A DNA stretch of 29,167 bases, taken from assembly GCA_937895695.1 (NCBI GenBank), contig CALBLM010000273.1:1-29167 (forward strand), written 5' to 3'. The notes below the pieces were generated by a model. The model ran no database searches. It was not told the origin of the DNA and saw nothing but the letters and a program-made list of their open reading frames with translations. Positions 1 to 6,589 of this stretch are shown here, one piece after another; position 1 is the first letter of the stretch; every line of letters begins with the position of its first letter. This stretch comes from an uncultured Megasphaera sp. (GTDB lineage Bacteria > Bacillota > Negativicutes > Veillonellales > Megasphaeraceae). Position numbers and translations under genes: made by a program.

Positions 1-1
1 G

Positions 2-133
2 ACCGTAGCTACGTCCGGGTCATATACCGACTTGACGAACAAGCCGACAATCCCGAGCAAAACAAGCCAGCTCACAAACGACAGCGGGTATATCACTGGA
101 GCGACTGGCGTTACATTCACAATTACAGATTAA
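2..133 (+). CDS. Phage tail fibre / receptor-binding protein, C-terminal end (5' cut by window)
   Basis: An open frame runs from the window edge to a TAA at 131-133 and encodes 43 residues. It contains the phrase SYTDLTNKPTIPS followed by SQLTNDSGYIT, a repeat type typical of phage tail-fibre and side-tail-fibre stalks. No start is visible, so this is the tail end of a longer gene. The next tail gene begins 12 bases downstream after an AAGGAGCTGA ribosome binding site, which suggests one late operon. The role (stalk of a host-recognition fibre) is inferred from this short repeat alone. Confidence 0.7.
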   Translation, partial: TVATSGSYTDLTNKPTIPSKTSQLTNDSGYITGATGVTFTITD

Positions 134-145
134 GGAGCTGATAGA

Positions 146-820
146 ATGGCAAATCCAATAAAAAAATGCGTGCTTCATGGTGCAGTCAATAACGAGACCG
201 TCGACCTGTACCCACGCACGAATTTAGCGTCGGTCAGTGACATGACAGCGTTTGCAAGAACGCTCAACGGAGCGGCAGACGCAGCGGCGGCACGAAATAC
301 GCTTGGAATCACGACCCAAGCGGCGCTCGTTAATATTATCTATCCCGTCGGCTCGGTAATCACGCTGACAAACGACACCGATCCGAACAAAATTTACAGC
401 GGTACGACTTGGGTCAAGATGGATGCTGGGCGTGTACTCGTATCAGCGGGCACGTACACCGAGGGAAGCGATACGTATACTTATACACTCGGCGACAAGG
501 GTGGCGAAGCCAAGCATCAACTCACTGTCGAGGAAATTCCATCGCACAATCATCAAGGGAGCATTAGCACAACATCGTTAAGCGGTGAGGCTTGGGGTAA
601 TGGTTTTTGGAATCCAGATGGCCCAGGTGCAAATGGCGTCTTTTCCAAAGGGGCCAATAAGTATCAGTCAACAGATACTGTAAATAGTTGGTCAGCACCA
701 TCGCTAAAAATCAATGCTAATATTGCAGGTTCATTAAGCATATCGGCTACAGGCGGAAACGCAAAACACAACAACACCCAACCGTATGAAGTTGTTTTTA
801 GATGGAAAAGAAAAGCCTAG
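146..820 (+). CDS. Tail fibre / baseplate protein with switchable collar-like C-terminus
   Basis: A 224-residue late structural protein with a good RBS (AAGGAGCTGATAGA) before the ATG. The N-terminal half includes FARTLNGAADAAAARNTLGI, a motif of fibre shafts. The middle (GSVITL, TTWVKMDAGRVLVSAG, GDKGGEAKHQLTVEEIPSHNH) is typical of phage collar/Gp10-like fibre tips, which bind the receptor. The C-terminus has HNNTQPYEVVFRWKR, a common end motif for these tips. From residue 126 (LTVEE) on, the gene is replaced by a different version in the inverted cassette at 817-1086, and a 17-bp inverted repeat marks the junction. It lies between another fibre gene and a recombinase, so host-range variation is likely. 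Exact receptor unknown. Confidence 0.85.
   Translation: MANPIKKCVLHGAVNNETVDLYPRTNLASVSDMTAFARTLNGAADAAAARNTLGITTQAALVNIIYPVGSVITLTNDTDPNKIYSGTTWVKMDAGRVLVSAGTYTEGSDTYTYTLGDKGGEAKHQLTVEEIPSHNHQGSISTTSLSGEAWGNGFWNPDGPGANGVFSKGANKYQSTDTVNSWSAPSLKINANIAGSLSISATGGNAKHNNTQPYEVVFRWKRKA
521..537 (+). repeat. Left inverted repeat of the tail-fibre switch
   Basis: CTCACTGTCGAGGAAAT within the fibre gene, coding LTVEE. It matches the reverse complement of 1070-1086 at 16 of 17 positions; the one difference is G versus T in the twelfth base and changes E to D. Both copies are read in the same codon phase. It is the likely crossover site of an inversion. Confidence 0.8.
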
Positions 821-1086
821 CCGGTACGTTTCCAGTATGAGACAACTTCATAGGGCATGCGGTTTTCATGCTTTTTATCGTCACCAGTAAGGTAAATGGT
901 TACTGTATGGCTATGTTCGCCAGAATATCCAACTAAATTTCCAGAGTTATTATTTGTTGGTGATTTGATATGGTTTTCCGTTATATTACCAGCGATTCCG
1001 GAATATTCTAGAACAGCATGAGTATGACTTGCTACTGTTGATACAGCTGCGCCGTGACCATGTTTTGTCATTTCATCGACAGTGAG
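817..1086 (-). CDS. Silent alternative C-terminal cassette of the tail-fibre gene
   Basis: This minus-strand frame begins in the right repeat with LTVDEM, matching LTVEEI of the expressed fibre. It continues through KHGHG, ASHTH and GEHSHTV to HENRMPYEVVSYWKR. The end motif HEN..PYEVV..WKR parallels HNN..PYEVV..WKR of the expressed copy. It is a different receptor-tip variant, not a diverged shadow. It has no RBS or proper start of its own: the first internal ATG is at 1071. It lies tail-to-tail with the active gene, with the two ends overlapping by four bases. Inversion of 521-1086 would join it in frame to residues 1-125 and give a 214-residue fibre. I annotate it as a stored, unexpressed allele. 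Confidence 0.8.
   Translation of the reverse strand, partial: LTVDEMTKHGHGAAVSTVASHTHAVLEYSGIAGNITENHIKSPTNNNSGNLVGYSGEHSHTVTIYLTGDDKKHENRMPYEVVSYWKRTG
1070..1086 (-). repeat. Right inverted repeat of the tail-fibre switch
   Basis: Read on the minus strand this is CTCACTGTCGATGAAAT, coding LTVDE at the start of the silent cassette. Flanking bases show no further similarity to the left copy, so homology is confined to this short site, as expected of a site-specific recombinase target rather than a gene duplication. Confidence 0.8.
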
Positions 1087-1341
1087 CTTTGAAAAATAGT
1101 AAAAAAGTCAAGCGCAATCATGGCAAATTGTTATAAATGCACGGCAAATCTAAGCTAAAGGTGGGGGCATGTATGGAGTAATTGCAAAAATAAAGGGATT
1201 TTAAAGCGGTATTGAGTGTAAGAAACAGCATAACAAAGCGGATTGCGTGGCATTCAATTGCAAGTTACGCATTAGTTACAGGAAAACGGCGGGAAAAAGC
1301 GGATAGCGAACATACAGGCGATAGACTTAGTGACGAGCTAG
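1087..1341. other. Noncoding stretch between fibre cassette and recombinase
   Basis: About 255 bases with no supported gene. It contains two short ATTAGTTACA/CTAGTTACA motifs (about 1271 and 1339). A weak hairpin, AGGCGAT (1316-1322) with ATCGCCT (1355-1361) followed by T's, reaches into the end of the recombinase gene and could terminate rightward late transcription. It may also hold accessory recombinase-binding sites, which I cannot define. Confidence 0.4.
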
Positions 1342-2376
1342 TTACAAAAGGTCAATCGCCTTTTTGAGCTGTCTTACATTTTTATGTGTATATATTCCGT
1401 CTGTCACGTCTTGTATGGCGTGTCCGAGTATACGCTTGATAGCTATTTTGTTTGCCCCTTTATCGTCAAGCCACGTAGCGCAGGTGTGACGGCACTCGTG
1501 CGGTGTATGGTGGCAGTGAGCTGCAGTCATGACTGCATTAAAATGGCGGCGGAATTGGCTGTAAGTAAGCGGTTTTCCGTCGCATGTCGTAATCAGCGTT
1601 TTGCCGGGATGGCTCATCCACCATTGATAGTACGCAAGTACTTTTTTTGAGATGGGGACAAGGCGGTTTTGCCCGGCTTTGGTTTTGCTATGCCGTATCT
1701 TATACGTGCGGCTGTATAGCTTCACGTCCGACTTTTGGACGCTTAGAAATTCCGACGGGCGGGGGCCGCTGTAGCACATCATCACGACGCACTTTGCCCA
1801 CGGCGACAACGGGTTTTTATCGTCATCGGCGATGGCTTTCACTCGATTGATTTGCCGAGTGATAAAAGGCGTCTTTTTGTACTTGCGTCGTGGTATATCG
1901 ACATCTACAAAGCGACTGATGTCGCCGGATGGCGGGAGTAACTGATACTTAACGGCATACTTGTACACGTTGTGCATGACCTGCCGGACACGCTTTTGTG
2001 TCGCATAGCCAACGTCTGTATGCTGTAGACGATTAATCACAGCTTGTAGATCGGCAACTGTGATGCTTAGTAGCGGACGGTTTGCGATAGCAGTACATTT
2101 TGCAAAAGCCGTATCATAGTTTTTCGCCGTGATACTCACAATTCGCCGCCGACGCTCGCGCATGTCTAGCTGATATATGTCGGCAAACGTCGTACTTGCA
2201 GGAGCGTACACGGCAAAGTTTTTATTATAATCCGCAAGATAGGACAATGCGTCACTATATGTATGGAAAAAAGCGAGGTACTTTTGATGACCATCGACAG
2301 ACTTTCTGACAGCCCACGGCCGCCGCCGATTGCCAGTAAGATGTGTAATACTCCCAAAGCCATTTGGTAATTTCAT
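1342..2376 (-). CDS. Tyrosine site-specific recombinase, probable tail-fibre invertase
   Basis: A 344-residue phage-integrase-family recombinase. Catalytic residues visible in order: Arg206 (SGPRPSE), Lys232 region (HSKTKAG), His293 and Arg296 (HECRH), His319 (ILGHA) and nucleophile Tyr329 (GIYTH). An N-terminal core-binding domain spans roughly 60-150. The open frame extends further upstream, but I choose the ATG at 2376 because GGAGGA lies seven bases before it and the upstream extension is AT-rich and unlike this family. The gene is transcribed against its tail neighbours and sits next to the invertible fibre segment, so it probably catalyses that inversion. A second tyrosine recombinase at 15.7-16.8 kb is the better candidate for phage integration. 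The invertase role is inferred from location. Confidence 0.85.
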   Translation of the reverse strand: MKLPNGFGSITHLTGNRRRPWAVRKSVDGHQKYLAFFHTYSDALSYLADYNKNFAVYAPASTTFADIYQLDMRERRRRIVSITAKNYDTAFAKCTAIANRPLLSITVADLQAVINRLQHTDVGYATQKRVRQVMHNVYKYAVKYQLLPPSGDISRFVDVDIPRRKYKKTPFITRQINRVKAIADDDKNPLSPWAKCVVMMCYSGPRPSEFLSVQKSDVKLYSRTYKIRHSKTKAGQNRLVPISKKVLAYYQWWMSHPGKTLITTCDGKPLTYSQFRRHFNAVMTAAHCHHTPHECRHTCATWLDDKGANKIAIKRILGHAIQDVTDGIYTHKNVRQLKKAIDLL

Positions 2377-2457
2377 GCTATTCCTCCAATTGTCTTTTTG
2401 ACTTTTTGTTAATAATAGCATGAATTGTGTAAGTAATAAAAAGGAGCTGATATATAT

Positions 2458-2922
2458 ATGCGAGTTTTTCAGATTTTGAATGACGAAGTGCTCATAATCA
2501 ATGATAAAAAAGAATATAAAGACAGCATTGCTAATTTTAAAGTAGACAGTGGTGTGACGGTAGAATTGCCAGTTAAATCTATTTATGACGACCTGCAAAA
2601 ATTACCAGTCATTCAATACAAAGACAAAGCGGAAGAATGGAAAGATTTTCCCGTGCAGGAACTAGAAACGTACATTGACAGCGTGCAGACGTATCTCGAT
2701 GCCAAAGAAAAGCGTGAGTACGTAGAACCGACGGAAGAAGAAAAAGCGCAGGCGGCACGACAGCAGCTAGACGCTGAATATGAGTCCGAAAAAAGCTCAT
2801 TAGTCGACTCTCTAACAACGGCAATTTTACAAGGCGACACAGAAACGCAGGCAAGTATTCAAGCCGACTATAAAGACTTGGAATCTTCTTACGCTGAATC
2901 CGTGGCGGCTTTAAACTCGTAG
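2458..2922 (+). CDS. Small tail-associated protein, unknown function
   Basis: A 154-residue acidic protein after AAGGAGCTGATATATAT. Its N-terminal part (residues 1-60) is a compact beta-rich region. From about 60 on it is a charged helical stretch with EEEKAQAARQQLDAEYESEK, predicted to be a coiled coil. It resembles the small proteins (XkdW-like in position and size) often encoded just after tail fibres and before lysis genes in Firmicute phages, which may act as fibre chaperones or tail accessories. I do not recognise a specific family. It is the first late gene after the inverted recombinase, and the next ORF follows after 17 bases with its own AGGAAAGGAGG. Confidence 0.7.
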   Translation: MRVFQILNDEVLIINDKKEYKDSIANFKVDSGVTVELPVKSIYDDLQKLPVIQYKDKAEEWKDFPVQELETYIDSVQTYLDAKEKREYVEPTEEEKAQAARQQLDAEYESEKSSLVDSLTTAILQGDTETQASIQADYKDLESSYAESVAALNS

Positions 2923-2939
2923 GAAAGGAGGTGTAAATT

Positions 2940-3122
2940 ATGGCATTATTTAAACCGGCGAAACGCTGCCCGTTTTGTGCACATAAATTAGATGCAACGA
3001 CAAAATTATGCACAAATCAAAACTGCATCGACTATAACGGAAAAATCACAAAATCCAAGAAATCGCAGGAAACAGCGACACAGACAACGACGACTGGTAT
3101 CCCGTTTTCTAACGCCGATTAA
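2940..3122 (+). CDS. Small zinc-ribbon protein
   Basis: A 60-residue protein with a strong RBS (GGAAAGGAGGTG). The pattern CPFC at 10-13 and LCTNQNC at 28-34 gives a four-cysteine zinc ribbon (CxxC...CxxxxC). The rest is a Lys/Thr-rich, probably disordered tail. Such mini zinc ribbons are common between tail and lysis genes of Firmicute phages; their function is not known to me. It is in the same direction and closely spaced with its neighbours. Confidence 0.65.
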   Translation: MALFKPAKRCPFCAHKLDATTKLCTNQNCIDYNGKITKSKKSQETATQTTTTGIPFSNAD

Positions 3123-3155
3123 CAGCACAGGAAGAAAAAATGAAAGAGGTGGCAC

Positions 3156-3395
3156 ATGGGCGAAGATAATATTAGTCGTCTTTTTGCCAGATTTGACGAC
3201 TTAAAAGAAGATATGATCAGAGTGCAGACGGATTGTAAGTATCTTGTACAGCAAGTCAATGAAATGCAAGCGCAAAACAAAGAGCGAGACGAGCATATAC
3301 AACGGCTTGAAATTGCTAAAAAGCAGGCATGGGCCGTTGCCGGAGTGTTGGGATTTGTTGTCGGACTTATTTTCCCGGTATTATCAAAATTATAG
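3156..3395 (+). CDS. XhlA-like membrane protein of the lysis module
   Basis: A 79-residue protein: an N-terminal charged amphipathic helix/coiled coil (about 1-55, with RFDDLKEDMIRVQTD and heptad-like spacing) followed by one C-terminal membrane helix (about 57-77, AVAGVLGFVVGLIFPVL). This layout matches the hemolysin XhlA family, which works with a holin in phage lysis. It starts after GAAAGAGGTGGCAC and is followed nine bases later by the two-helix holin-like gene, then the endolysin, which supports a lysis role. Confidence 0.75.
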   Translation: MGEDNISRLFARFDDLKEDMIRVQTDCKYLVQQVNEMQAQNKERDEHIQRLEIAKKQAWAVAGVLGFVVGLIFPVLSKL

Positions 3396-3403
3396 GTGCG
3401 AAA

Positions 3404-3670
3404 ATGAATTTGTTTAATGACATTATGCGGAACTTAGGCCGAGTATGTATGCTATTCGGCTTGATAGCCGCTTTTTTTGTAGTCTTTTCGTGGCTAGCAG
3501 GATACTGGCTCAACGGATTATATGGAATGCGTTTTCAACTGGATTCTTGTTGGCAAGGCGTATCGGCGTGTGGCATGGGGCTTGTCGGGCTTTTAAAGTG
3601 GCTAATTGATAGTTCTAAAAATAGCCCTGCAGGTGAGCCGCCGACCGCATCTACAGTTGTAAAGAAATAA
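3404..3670 (+). CDS. Holin-like small membrane protein
   Basis: An 88-residue protein with two hydrophobic helices (about 11-34 and 50-68) joined by a short loop and a polar C-terminal tail ending in KK. I place the start at ATG 3404, eight bases after the XhlA-like gene, because translation from further upstream would overlap that gene in another frame. Size, topology and position between XhlA-like protein and endolysin fit a class II holin that permeabilises the inner membrane to release the lysin. Family membership is not certain. Confidence 0.65.
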   Translation: MNLFNDIMRNLGRVCMLFGLIAAFFVVFSWLAGYWLNGLYGMRFQLDSCWQGVSACGMGLVGLLKWLIDSSKNSPAGEPPTASTVVKK

Positions 3671-3696
3671 TTTACTACTTAAAAGGAGGACTAAAA

Positions 3697-4326
3697 ATGC
3701 TAGGAGAATTATCATCTAAATACGAATCTAATGGCAACATTGGTTGCATAAGCGACGGATACGGCGACCCCGGCGGCAAAAGCTACGGTGAATATCAACT
3801 ATCATCGAATGCTGGCAGTTTGCAAGCGTTTGTAAGTTGGTGCCAGTCGCAGGGGTATTGGTTTGGCGATAAATTGGCAAGCCATGAATTATGCTCTGAT
3901 GATTTTGACCAGGCGTGGCGAGATTTAGCAGAGCAGCACCAGGGCGAATTTGGGCAGGCACAGCATGACTATATCAAGTATGCGTACTATGATCCAGCCG
4001 TGCAGACCTTGGCGGAAAATTATTTTCACATCGAAAATCATGCAGAAGTGATGAAAGATGTCGTTTGGAGCCGCGCTGTACAGTACGGGCCCGGCAATAT
4101 CTTAGATATGTTTACTGAGGCTTGTCAGACGATGTATAACGCCAACGCAGAGGACTACAGCGGCTATCCGAATTTGTCATATATCGACGCCCAGCAATTT
4201 GACTATGATTTCATCGTAGCTGTTTATAAAGTATGCAAGACGCCGGAATGGAATAGTACATCTCTAAGAGAGAGCTTAAATCTGCGGTTTGACAGCGAAT
4301 GCCAAGATGCGTTGGCAAGATTGTGA
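3697..4326 (+). CDS. Phage endolysin (lysozyme-like muralytic enzyme)
   Basis: A 209-residue protein after AAAGGAGGACTAAAA. The N-terminus carries SSKYESNGNIG and then GDPGGKSYGEYQLSS, a pattern I associate with lysozyme/transglycosylase-fold lysins of Firmicute prophages. Glu10 is the obvious candidate for the catalytic acid. AVQYGP and the Tyr-rich second half fit the same fold. It probably cleaves peptidoglycan glycan strands at the end of infection. It has no signal peptide, so it would need the holin encoded just upstream. The exact glycosidase family is not resolved from sequence alone. Confidence 0.7.
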   Translation: MLGELSSKYESNGNIGCISDGYGDPGGKSYGEYQLSSNAGSLQAFVSWCQSQGYWFGDKLASHELCSDDFDQAWRDLAEQHQGEFGQAQHDYIKYAYYDPAVQTLAENYFHIENHAEVMKDVVWSRAVQYGPGNILDMFTEACQTMYNANAEDYSGYPNLSYIDAQQFDYDFIVAVYKVCKTPEWNSTSLRESLNLRFDSECQDALARL

Positions 4327-4336
4327 GTTAGTATAT

Positions 4337-5086
4337 ATGGAAAAAGACTATCAATTATTTGTTGATAAATTTAAACCAAAGAAAACAACCGACGATTGTT
4401 ATACGCCGCCGAATATCTACGACGCGGCGAAAAGCTGGGCGGTAAAAGAATATGGTTGGGAAGGGCGCACGATTGTGCGCCCTTTTTATCCTGGTGGCGA
4501 TTACGAAAATTACAAGTATCCGGCAGGCGTCGTCGTCATCGACAATCCGCCATTTTCGATTTTATCGCAAATTGTAAAATTTTATGACGCACGCAAAATT
4601 GACTATTTTCTCTTTGCGCCAACGCTTACGCTTTTTGACGTACGCAATGCAAAATCGCACATCGGCGTCGGTATATCTGTTATTTATGAAAATGGCGCAA
4701 AAGTCAATACAAGCTTTGTGTCGTCGCAAGGACCGACGATTCGCAGTGCGCCCGCTTTATATCAATTAATAGACAAAATAAATAAAGAAAATACTAAGAA
4801 AAAAACAAATAAATTACCAAAATACATATATCCAGTAAATGTTATCCGATCTGCAGACTTGGCGGCATTTAGTAAAGCCGACGTAAGCTATGAGAGCAGA
4901 GGCATACTCGTAAGTAGGCTCGATAGCCAGCGAGCATATAGAAAACGGATATTTGGTAGCGGATATCTTGTGCCGGAAGCGCAAGCACAAAAGGCACAAG
5001 CACAAAAGGCGCAAGTGTGGGAGCTGTCGGAACGCGAGAAGCAGATTATCGATAGCATAACTAATGCAGCCATTGAAAGGGGGTGA
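4337..5086 (+). CDS. DNA adenine methyltransferase-like protein (EcoRI/Dam type)
   Basis: About 249 residues. DDCYTPPNIYDA (19-30) and IDNPPFSIL (68-76) resemble the entry segment and motif IV (NPPF) of N6-adenine DNA methylases. RPFYPGGDYE occupies the place of motif I. The C-terminus includes a short AQAQKAQAQKAQ repeat. Phage copies usually protect phage DNA from restriction. The frame opens at a TTG (4289) inside the endolysin gene. I prefer ATG 4337, 10 bases after the endolysin stop, though no good RBS precedes it and coupling to the endolysin gene is possible. An intragenic terminator-like hairpin lies at 4461-4488. Its late position after the lysin is unusual for a methylase. Confidence 0.65.
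   Translation: MEKDYQLFVDKFKPKKTTDDCYTPPNIYDAAKSWAVKEYGWEGRTIVRPFYPGGDYENYKYPAGVVVIDNPPFSILSQIVKFYDARKIDYFLFAPTLTLFDVRNAKSHIGVGISVIYENGAKVNTSFVSSQGPTIRSAPALYQLIDKINKENTKKKTNKLPKYIYPVNVIRSADLAAFSKADVSYESRGILVSRLDSQRAYRKRIFGSGYLVPEAQAQKAQAQKAQVWELSEREKQIIDSITNAAIERG
4461..4488 (+). terminator. Terminator-like hairpin inside the methylase gene
   Basis: AAGGGCGCAC (4461-4470) and GTGCGCCCTT (4475-4484) form a perfect 10-bp stem with a GATT loop, followed by TTTA. It lies within the codons for EGRTIVRPF. It resembles a weak rho-independent terminator or attenuator and could lower expression of the 3' part and downstream genes. Protein-coding constraint could also have produced it by chance. Confidence 0.4.
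4983..5012 (+). repeat. 15-bp tandem repeat in the methylase 3' end
   Basis: Two adjacent 15-base units (AAGCACAAAAGGCAC and AAGCACAAAAGGCGC, 14/15 identical) encode the repeated AQKAQ segment. The unit length is a multiple of three, so copy-number change would keep frame. Confidence 0.7.
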
Positions 5087-5090
5087 TGCT

Positions 5091-5300
5091 GTGAGCACAT
5101 TCGGGAATCTCCTATCATATGTGCTAACATCGGCACTAGACAAGAGAAAAGATAAAATTAAAGCGGAATTGCAGGATAAAATTAATTCTACAGACTCAGA
5201 CTGGGTTAAAATTCGTAACAAAGGATATATTTCGCTGCTTGATAACGCCGGTCCATTTGTGACCGCTGAAATTGACAAATTACTGAAAAAGGGGATATAA
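5091..5300 (+). CDS. Small phage protein, paralogue-like to next gene
   Basis: A 69-residue protein. I choose GTG 5091 because AAAGGGGGTGAT lies just upstream and it follows the methylase stop; an upstream ATG at 5064 would overlap the methylase gene. The protein is helical and charged. Residues around DSDWVKIRNKGY and the following hydrophobic stretch resemble SGWVKIRAKL in the next protein, suggesting a distant duplication or an interacting pair. No known family recognised. Confidence 0.6.
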   Translation: MSTFGNLLSYVLTSALDKRKDKIKAELQDKINSTDSDWVKIRNKGYISLLDNAGPFVTAEIDKLLKKGI

Positions 5301-5302
5301 AA

Positions 5303-5590
5303 ATGAACGAAGACATGAAAAATATTATCAATGACGCATTAAAAGAAGTATTTGCAGAATTAAAAGACAACACACATGATTTTGTAACAAGCACGGTTTT
5401 TCCGTACGTCGATGAAGCTTTGAAAGACTTTGAAGCAGCACAAACGGCAGATGCCGAACAGTCCGCATCCGGATGGGTAAAAATCCGCGCTAAACTCATC
5501 AATACCGGCATTGACTTGGTATGGGGTGTAACTAAGAAAGTTGTCACAAAAATTTTAGAAAAAGCCGACGCCGACGAAAAAGCACAGTAA
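5303..5590 (+). CDS. Small phage protein of unknown function
   Basis: A 95-residue acidic protein following the previous gene by two bases, with AAAAAGGGGATATAAAA as RBS. It is predicted mostly helical; SGWVKIRAKLINTGIDLVWG near residues 55-75 is shared in pattern with the previous protein. No membrane segment or catalytic motif is evident. It is the last gene of the lysis unit before the strong terminator at 5746-5797. Confidence 0.6.
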   Translation: MNEDMKNIINDALKEVFAELKDNTHDFVTSTVFPYVDEALKDFEAAQTADAEQSASGWVKIRAKLINTGIDLVWGVTKKVVTKILEKADADEKAQ

Positions 5591-5840
5591 CACACGTTAA
5601 TGCACGACAATAATTTATTAAAAATTCTCATATTGATTATGACGTAGCTTGTATACTATTTATTCCATTTTCAATTTTGAGTACACATAAAAAAACAAAA
5701 AAATAGAATACATTTTAACGTCTAATTTTTTCTCGGTCAAAAGTTGCTGGCTACTCATGATACCAATTTTACGGTATCGCGGGTAGCCAGCTTTTTTGGT
5801 ATACGAAAGTATAAATTTTTAAGAAGGGGATTGACAAAAA
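5591..5840. other. AT-rich intergenic region closing the late unit
   Basis: About 250 bases without a supported gene. The first 150 bases are AT-rich with no convincing promoter. The rest holds a large terminator hairpin (5746-5797), a small TATAC-GAAA-GTATA hairpin near 5800-5815, and the AAGAAGGGG ahead of the gene at 5841. Confidence 0.6.
5746..5797 (+). terminator. Strong rho-independent terminator after the lysis module
   Basis: Outer stem GCTGGCTAC (5746-5754) with GTAGCCAGC (5783-5791), inner stem GATACC (5759-5764) with GGTATC (5773-5778), followed by TTTTTT. It separates the late/lysis genes from the unit starting at 5841. Confidence 0.85.
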
Positions 5841-6077
5841 ATGAAAAATAGCAGAAAAATGGCGCGCGTATTTTTGGACGGACTGACGAAAACAAAATTT
5901 AATAAAATACTTGATGAATTGAACTTGAGCGATGAGCAGAAAACACTGCTTACTTTAAAGCACGTATACCGCTTTGATAATTTCCGCATCTCAATCGAAA
6001 TGAATAAATGCAGGAATTTTATTAGTTTATCGCTGCAAAATATTTATGATAAAGTGTATAAAAATTTTATTGCATAG
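5841..6077 (+). CDS. Small HTH-like protein, possible transcription regulator
   Basis: A 78-residue basic protein. The segment LDELNLSDEQKTLLTLKHVYRFDNFRIS followed by LSLQNIYDKVYKN resembles sigma-factor region 4-like or late-regulator helix-turn-helix proteins seen in Firmicute genomes, but the similarity is weak. The RBS AAGAAGGGG is 13-14 bases from the ATG, which is long. It starts the small-gene unit that runs to 8.5 kb and may regulate it. Function not proven. Confidence 0.5.
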   Translation: MKNSRKMARVFLDGLTKTKFNKILDELNLSDEQKTLLTLKHVYRFDNFRISIEMNKCRNFISLSLQNIYDKVYKNFIA

Positions 6078-6117
6078 CTTTTACGTGTTTTTACTTGATT
6101 TTTTAAAGTTCTGCAAA

Positions 6118-6126
6118 TGATATAAT
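6118..6126 (+). promoter_or_regulatory. Extended -10 promoter for the 6.15-8.5 kb unit
   Basis: TGATATAAT is an extended -10 element (TGnTATAAT). No good -35 lies at 17 bases; a TTGATT at 6095 is 20 bases away. It precedes the gene at 6155 by about 30 bases, after the end of the gene at 5841-6077. Confidence 0.5.
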
Positions 6127-6154
6127 TTATATATAGAAAGGCGATGTGCAAAAA

Positions 6155-6589
6155 ATGGCTACAAACGGATACACGGTATACAATCAATGCGTAATTGAAA
6201 ATGATGAGATATTTTCCGTCGATTTGTATAATAATAAAACAAAAATCGGCGTAACAAATAAAAAACATGACGAGATGACAGATATTTGCAACAGCTATTA
6301 TGACAAGCTCGTGGAATTGGGTGCGATTGTACCGCCCAAGACAACGGAAGAGCTGATTGCAGAGCAGAATAAGACAATTATACAAATGCTAAATAAAATG
6401 AATGCAATGCAGGAAGAACTGGAGGGATTAAAAAATGAACATCAGCAATCTAAATCCGCTGTCAATAGCAAGTCGACTAAAACTAAGCCCAGAGCAAACA
6501 GAACGTCTAAAAAACTCGTGGGGGAAAGCGGCGCAGATGTCGCAAAACATCAACAGCAGGGAACAAGTCTTGCGTGTATTGAAAAATGA
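6155..6589 (+). CDS. Conserved small protein with coiled coil, unknown function
   Basis: About 144 residues. The first half (YTVYNQCVIENDEIFSVDLY) is likely a beta-rich domain. A helical coiled coil follows (about 75-105, IAEQNKTIIQMLNKMNAMQEELEGLK), then a Lys/Ser/Thr-rich tail. Start choice is open: GTG 6146 lies four bases after AAAGG, while ATG 6155 is the first ATG but 13 bases away. The last 155 bases overlap the next gene in another frame. It is the first of a series of small genes of conserved style in Firmicute phages and genomes; I know no function. Confidence 0.6.
   Translation: MATNGYTVYNQCVIENDEIFSVDLYNNKTKIGVTNKKHDEMTDICNSYYDKLVELGAIVPPKTTEELIAEQNKTIIQMLNKMNAMQEELEGLKNEHQQSKSAVNSKSTKTKPRANRTSKKLVGESGADVAKHQQQGTSLACIEK

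Noticed and set aside
146..1086. Diversity-generating retroelement acting on the tail fibre
   Set aside because: No reverse transcriptase or template repeat is present; variation is explained by the inverted repeat and a recombinase.
1384..1850. Open frames on the plus strand opposite the recombinase gene
   Set aside because: They lie antisense to a gene with full catalytic motifs, have no RBS and show Cys/Trp/Arg-rich shadow composition.
2609..3013. Minus-strand frames in the late region
   Set aside because: Antisense shadows of genes that have good RBS and tight spacing on the plus strand.
6146..6385. Minus-strand 113-codon frame rich in Cys/Ile/Phe
   Set aside because: Antisense to the gene at 6155, without RBS; the apparent hydrophobicity comes from AT-rich antisense codons.
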